Origin: DSWT01 sp035420085
GTDB lineage: Bacteria; Chloroflexota; Anaerolineae; B4-G1; SLSP01
Direction: 5' to 3'
DNA: 64,000 nt
Assembly: GCA_035420085.1 (NCBI GenBank)
Contig: DAOLUH010000015.1
Location: 1-64,000, forward strand
Shown here: positions 62,246 through 64,000 of the stretch, piece after piece
How positions within the stretch are numbered: position 1 is the stretch's first letter
Layout of the letters: each line of letters begins with the position of its first letter
Notes under the pieces: generated by a model
The model's database searches: none
What the model was told of the DNA's origin: nothing
The model's input: the letters and a program-made list of their open reading frames with translations, nothing else
Program-made: the position numbers and the translations under genes

Positions 62246-63550
62246 ATGTCTCAACCACGCGGTAAGTCCTTCAATTATGCTATCGGTATGTTTGGTACAT
62301 CCATCCCCATCAACATGCTCAAGACGTTTGCCTTCACGTTCTATGTGCTCGGTCTGGGCGTGACCACTCAACAATGGGCGGCGATGATGTTTGTCTACAC
62401 GTTCATAGACGCTCTCGATAATCCCGTCTATGGCTTTCTCTCTGACCGGACGCGCTCCCGTTGGGGGCGTCGTCGTCCCTGGTTGGTGATTGGCACCCCG
62501 ATTCTGATCCTGTGTTTCGTCGCTTTCTACAACATTCCAGCCTTCCTGTCGGGCAACGCCATCTTCGCCTACGCGATGCTCTTCTACATCCTCACCGGCA
62601 CGCTGGACTCGGTCATCAACGCCAACTACGGGGCGCTGTTCCCCGAGCTGTTCCGCGACGACGCCAGCCGCGCCAAGACCAACGCCCTGCGCCAGGCTTT
62701 CCAACTGGTGGCGATGATCATCAGCATCGCCCTGACCCCCATGGTGACCAAGGCGCTCGGCTATGGCCTGACGTCGATCCTCTACGGCATCCTCGGCGGC
62801 GCGGTCATCTTGTATATGACGTTCACCTGCCGGGAGAAAGACCCCGAGCCTGAGGAGGCCAAGCCCGGCCTGTGGAAGGCGCTCAGGGATTTGCTGACCA
62901 ACAAGAAGTTCTGGATCGCCGGACTGGCGAACGCATTTTACAGCGCGGCGATGTCGTTGGTGATGGCCTCGGTGGTCTTCTACGTCGAATATGCGCTGGG
63001 GCTTTCCAGCGGGAGTTCCACATTCTTGCTGGCAGCGGTGCTGGTCGTCGCCATTGCCGGGGTGGCGGTCTGGGCCTGGCTGGTGCGGAAATACGCGCTG
63101 ATCCCCGTTTGGCGGGCGGCTTTAGCGGTTCTGGCGTTTACCTTCATTCCGTTGTATTTCGCCTTCAACCTGACCACGGCCATCATCTTCGCGGCGCTGG
63201 TGGGTTTCGGCTTTGCGGGCGTGATCACCACCATGGATTTGATCGGCGCCAAGATCATGGACGAGGACACGCAAAAGCACGGTCTGCGGCGGGAAGGCAT
63301 CATCTCTAATGCACTGGGGTTTATGAACCGCCTCAACGGTCTCTTTACCAGCGCCGCCTACCTCCTGGTCTACCGCATTTACGGCTTCGAGAGCGGTGAC
63401 AATCCCGGCTTGCACCCGGATCAGGCTGCACGTTTCCTGATGACCATCGTTCCACCCGTCTTGATGGTGATCAGCTTTGCCTTCTCGTGGTTCATTGACT
63501 TCAAGAAACCGGTCAATGCAGTCGAACCGGTCACCCAGAAGGAGGGGTAG
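62246..63550 (+). CDS. GPH-family sugar:cation symporter (MFS)
   Basis: The 434-residue protein has about twelve transmembrane helices and the GPH family features: NPVYGFLSDRTRSRWGRRRP after the second helix, and a central loop EKDPEPEEAKPG. Such carriers import glycosides or pentosides with H+ or Na+. The ATG at 62246 has GAAGGAGG upstream. The next gene starts one base after its stop, so the pair forms an uptake and hydrolysis unit for glycosidic or esterified sugars. Confidence 0.88.
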   Translation: MSQPRGKSFNYAIGMFGTSIPINMLKTFAFTFYVLGLGVTTQQWAAMMFVYTFIDALDNPVYGFLSDRTRSRWGRRRPWLVIGTPILILCFVAFYNIPAFLSGNAIFAYAMLFYILTGTLDSVINANYGALFPELFRDDASRAKTNALRQAFQLVAMIISIALTPMVTKALGYGLTSILYGILGGAVILYMTFTCREKDPEPEEAKPGLWKALRDLLTNKKFWIAGLANAFYSAAMSLVMASVVFYVEYALGLSSGSSTFLLAAVLVVAIAGVAVWAWLVRKYALIPVWRAALAVLAFTFIPLYFAFNLTTAIIFAALVGFGFAGVITTMDLIGAKIMDEDTQKHGLRREGIISNALGFMNRLNGLFTSAAYLLVYRIYGFESGDNPGLHPDQAARFLMTIVPPVLMVISFAFSWFIDFKKPVNAVEPVTQKEG

Positions 63551-63551
63551 G

Positions 63552-64000
63552 ATGGCGCTTTTACGTCTCGACCACGTTCCTGAGGCCGTCAAGGTCAACC
63601 TGCCGCTGTATATGATTGTCCCCGATCCAGGGGAAATGAAGGGAATCCCCATGACCCAACGCAAGGTTCTCTACTTGCTGCACGGCCTGAGCGACGACGG
63701 CAGCGCATGGCAACGCTATACCGCCATTGAGACCCTCGCGGCGGCTTACGGGCTGGTGGTCGTGATGCCTTCGGTGGGGCGCAGTTTCTATATTGACCAG
63801 CCCAACGGTCAGAAGTATTTTTCGTACTTGACTGAGGAACTGCCGCGCTATCTGGCCGATGTCTTCGGCTTGATGCCGCGCCGGGAAGACACCTTCATCG
63901 CTGGCAACTCGATGGGCGGCTACGGCGCGATTAAGGCGGCCTTGTTGCACCCCGAACTGTACGTTGCTGCAGCCAGCTTTTCCGGCGTGCTGTCGCTGGA
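63552..64000 (+). CDS. Alpha/beta-hydrolase esterase (partial at window end)
   Basis: The frame from ATG 63552 runs off the window after 149 codons. It shows LYLLHGLSDDGSAW near residue 41, the oxyanion region VVVMPSVGRSFYIDQPNG, and the nucleophile elbow GNSMGGYGA, typical of the FrmB/esterase D/feruloyl esterase family. The catalytic Asp and His are beyond the edge. It begins one base after the symporter stop and shares its GGAGGGG ribosome-binding region, so the two are coupled. It may deacylate an imported sugar ester. Confidence 0.85.
   Translation, partial: MALLRLDHVPEAVKVNLPLYMIVPDPGEMKGIPMTQRKVLYLLHGLSDDGSAWQRYTAIETLAAAYGLVVVMPSVGRSFYIDQPNGQKYFSYLTEELPRYLADVFGLMPRREDTFIAGNSMGGYGAIKAALLHPELYVAAASFSGVLSL

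Overview
The window is GC-rich, gene-dense bacterial DNA, most likely from a member of the Chloroflexota (Anaerolineae/Caldilineae-like). This is inference. It rests on a complete type I-D CRISPR-Cas locus with a WYL regulator, a secreted giant protein ending in a 'YLPVVLR'-type tail, several uroporphyrinogen-decarboxylase-like catabolic genes, and many short intergenic repeats. No rRNA or tRNA gene was recognised.

Region 1 (1-14.3 kb) is a type I-D CRISPR-Cas locus on the minus strand. A WYL regulator is followed by cas3', cas10d, csc2 (cas7), csc1 (cas5), cas6, cas4, cas1 and cas2, then a leader and an array of 38 repeats and 37 spacers. The array reads on the minus strand, and its degenerate trailer-end repeat lies at 19-55. 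Nothing essential appears to be missing, so the locus looks able to adapt, process crRNA and interfere.

Region 2 (14.3-22 kb) holds debris of an FAD oxidoreductase gene, one UROD-family gene and a 1869-residue secreted FG-GAP/VCBS-repeat metalloprotease.

Region 3 (22-48 kb) is one long minus-strand run that starts at a promoter near 48.1 kb. It carries a class II aldolase, a deaminase, a PNPOx-like protein, a sorbitol-dehydrogenase-like enzyme, a membrane-tethered Mrr-like protein, three more UROD-family proteins, a PHP hydrolase, a three-gene phosphorelay, a flavin reductase, a 589-residue MDR dehydrogenase, a nitrilase, a DUF89-like protein, an SrlD-like SDR and TldD/PmbA. Together these look like uptake-independent catabolism of a sugar or sugar alcohol whose exact substrate cannot be read. 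Two apparent intrusions interrupt the run: an AccI-like restriction-modification pair, and a two-gene toxin-antitoxin-like pair in which both genes are broken.

Region 4 (48-64 kb) is on the plus strand. It contains rpoC with its own promoter and a structured leader, and no rpoB in front. An ECF sigma/anti-sigma/bactofilin-like membrane operon follows, then a MoeB/ThiF-like E1 protein, a tiny Cys-containing ORF followed by a terminator, RsgA, a four-repeat membrane protein, a GT-C glycosyltransferase fused to an M23-like domain, a small membrane protein, a GPH-type sugar symporter and the start of an esterase.

The most unusual layer is non-coding. Period-7 tandem repeats occur at a dozen loci, often supplying the stop codon of the neighbouring gene, including cas1, cas4 and cas6. 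There are several families of intergenic palindromes. One 224-bp MITE-like element with 14-bp terminal inverted repeats and an 8-bp target duplication is inserted inside one of those palindromes.
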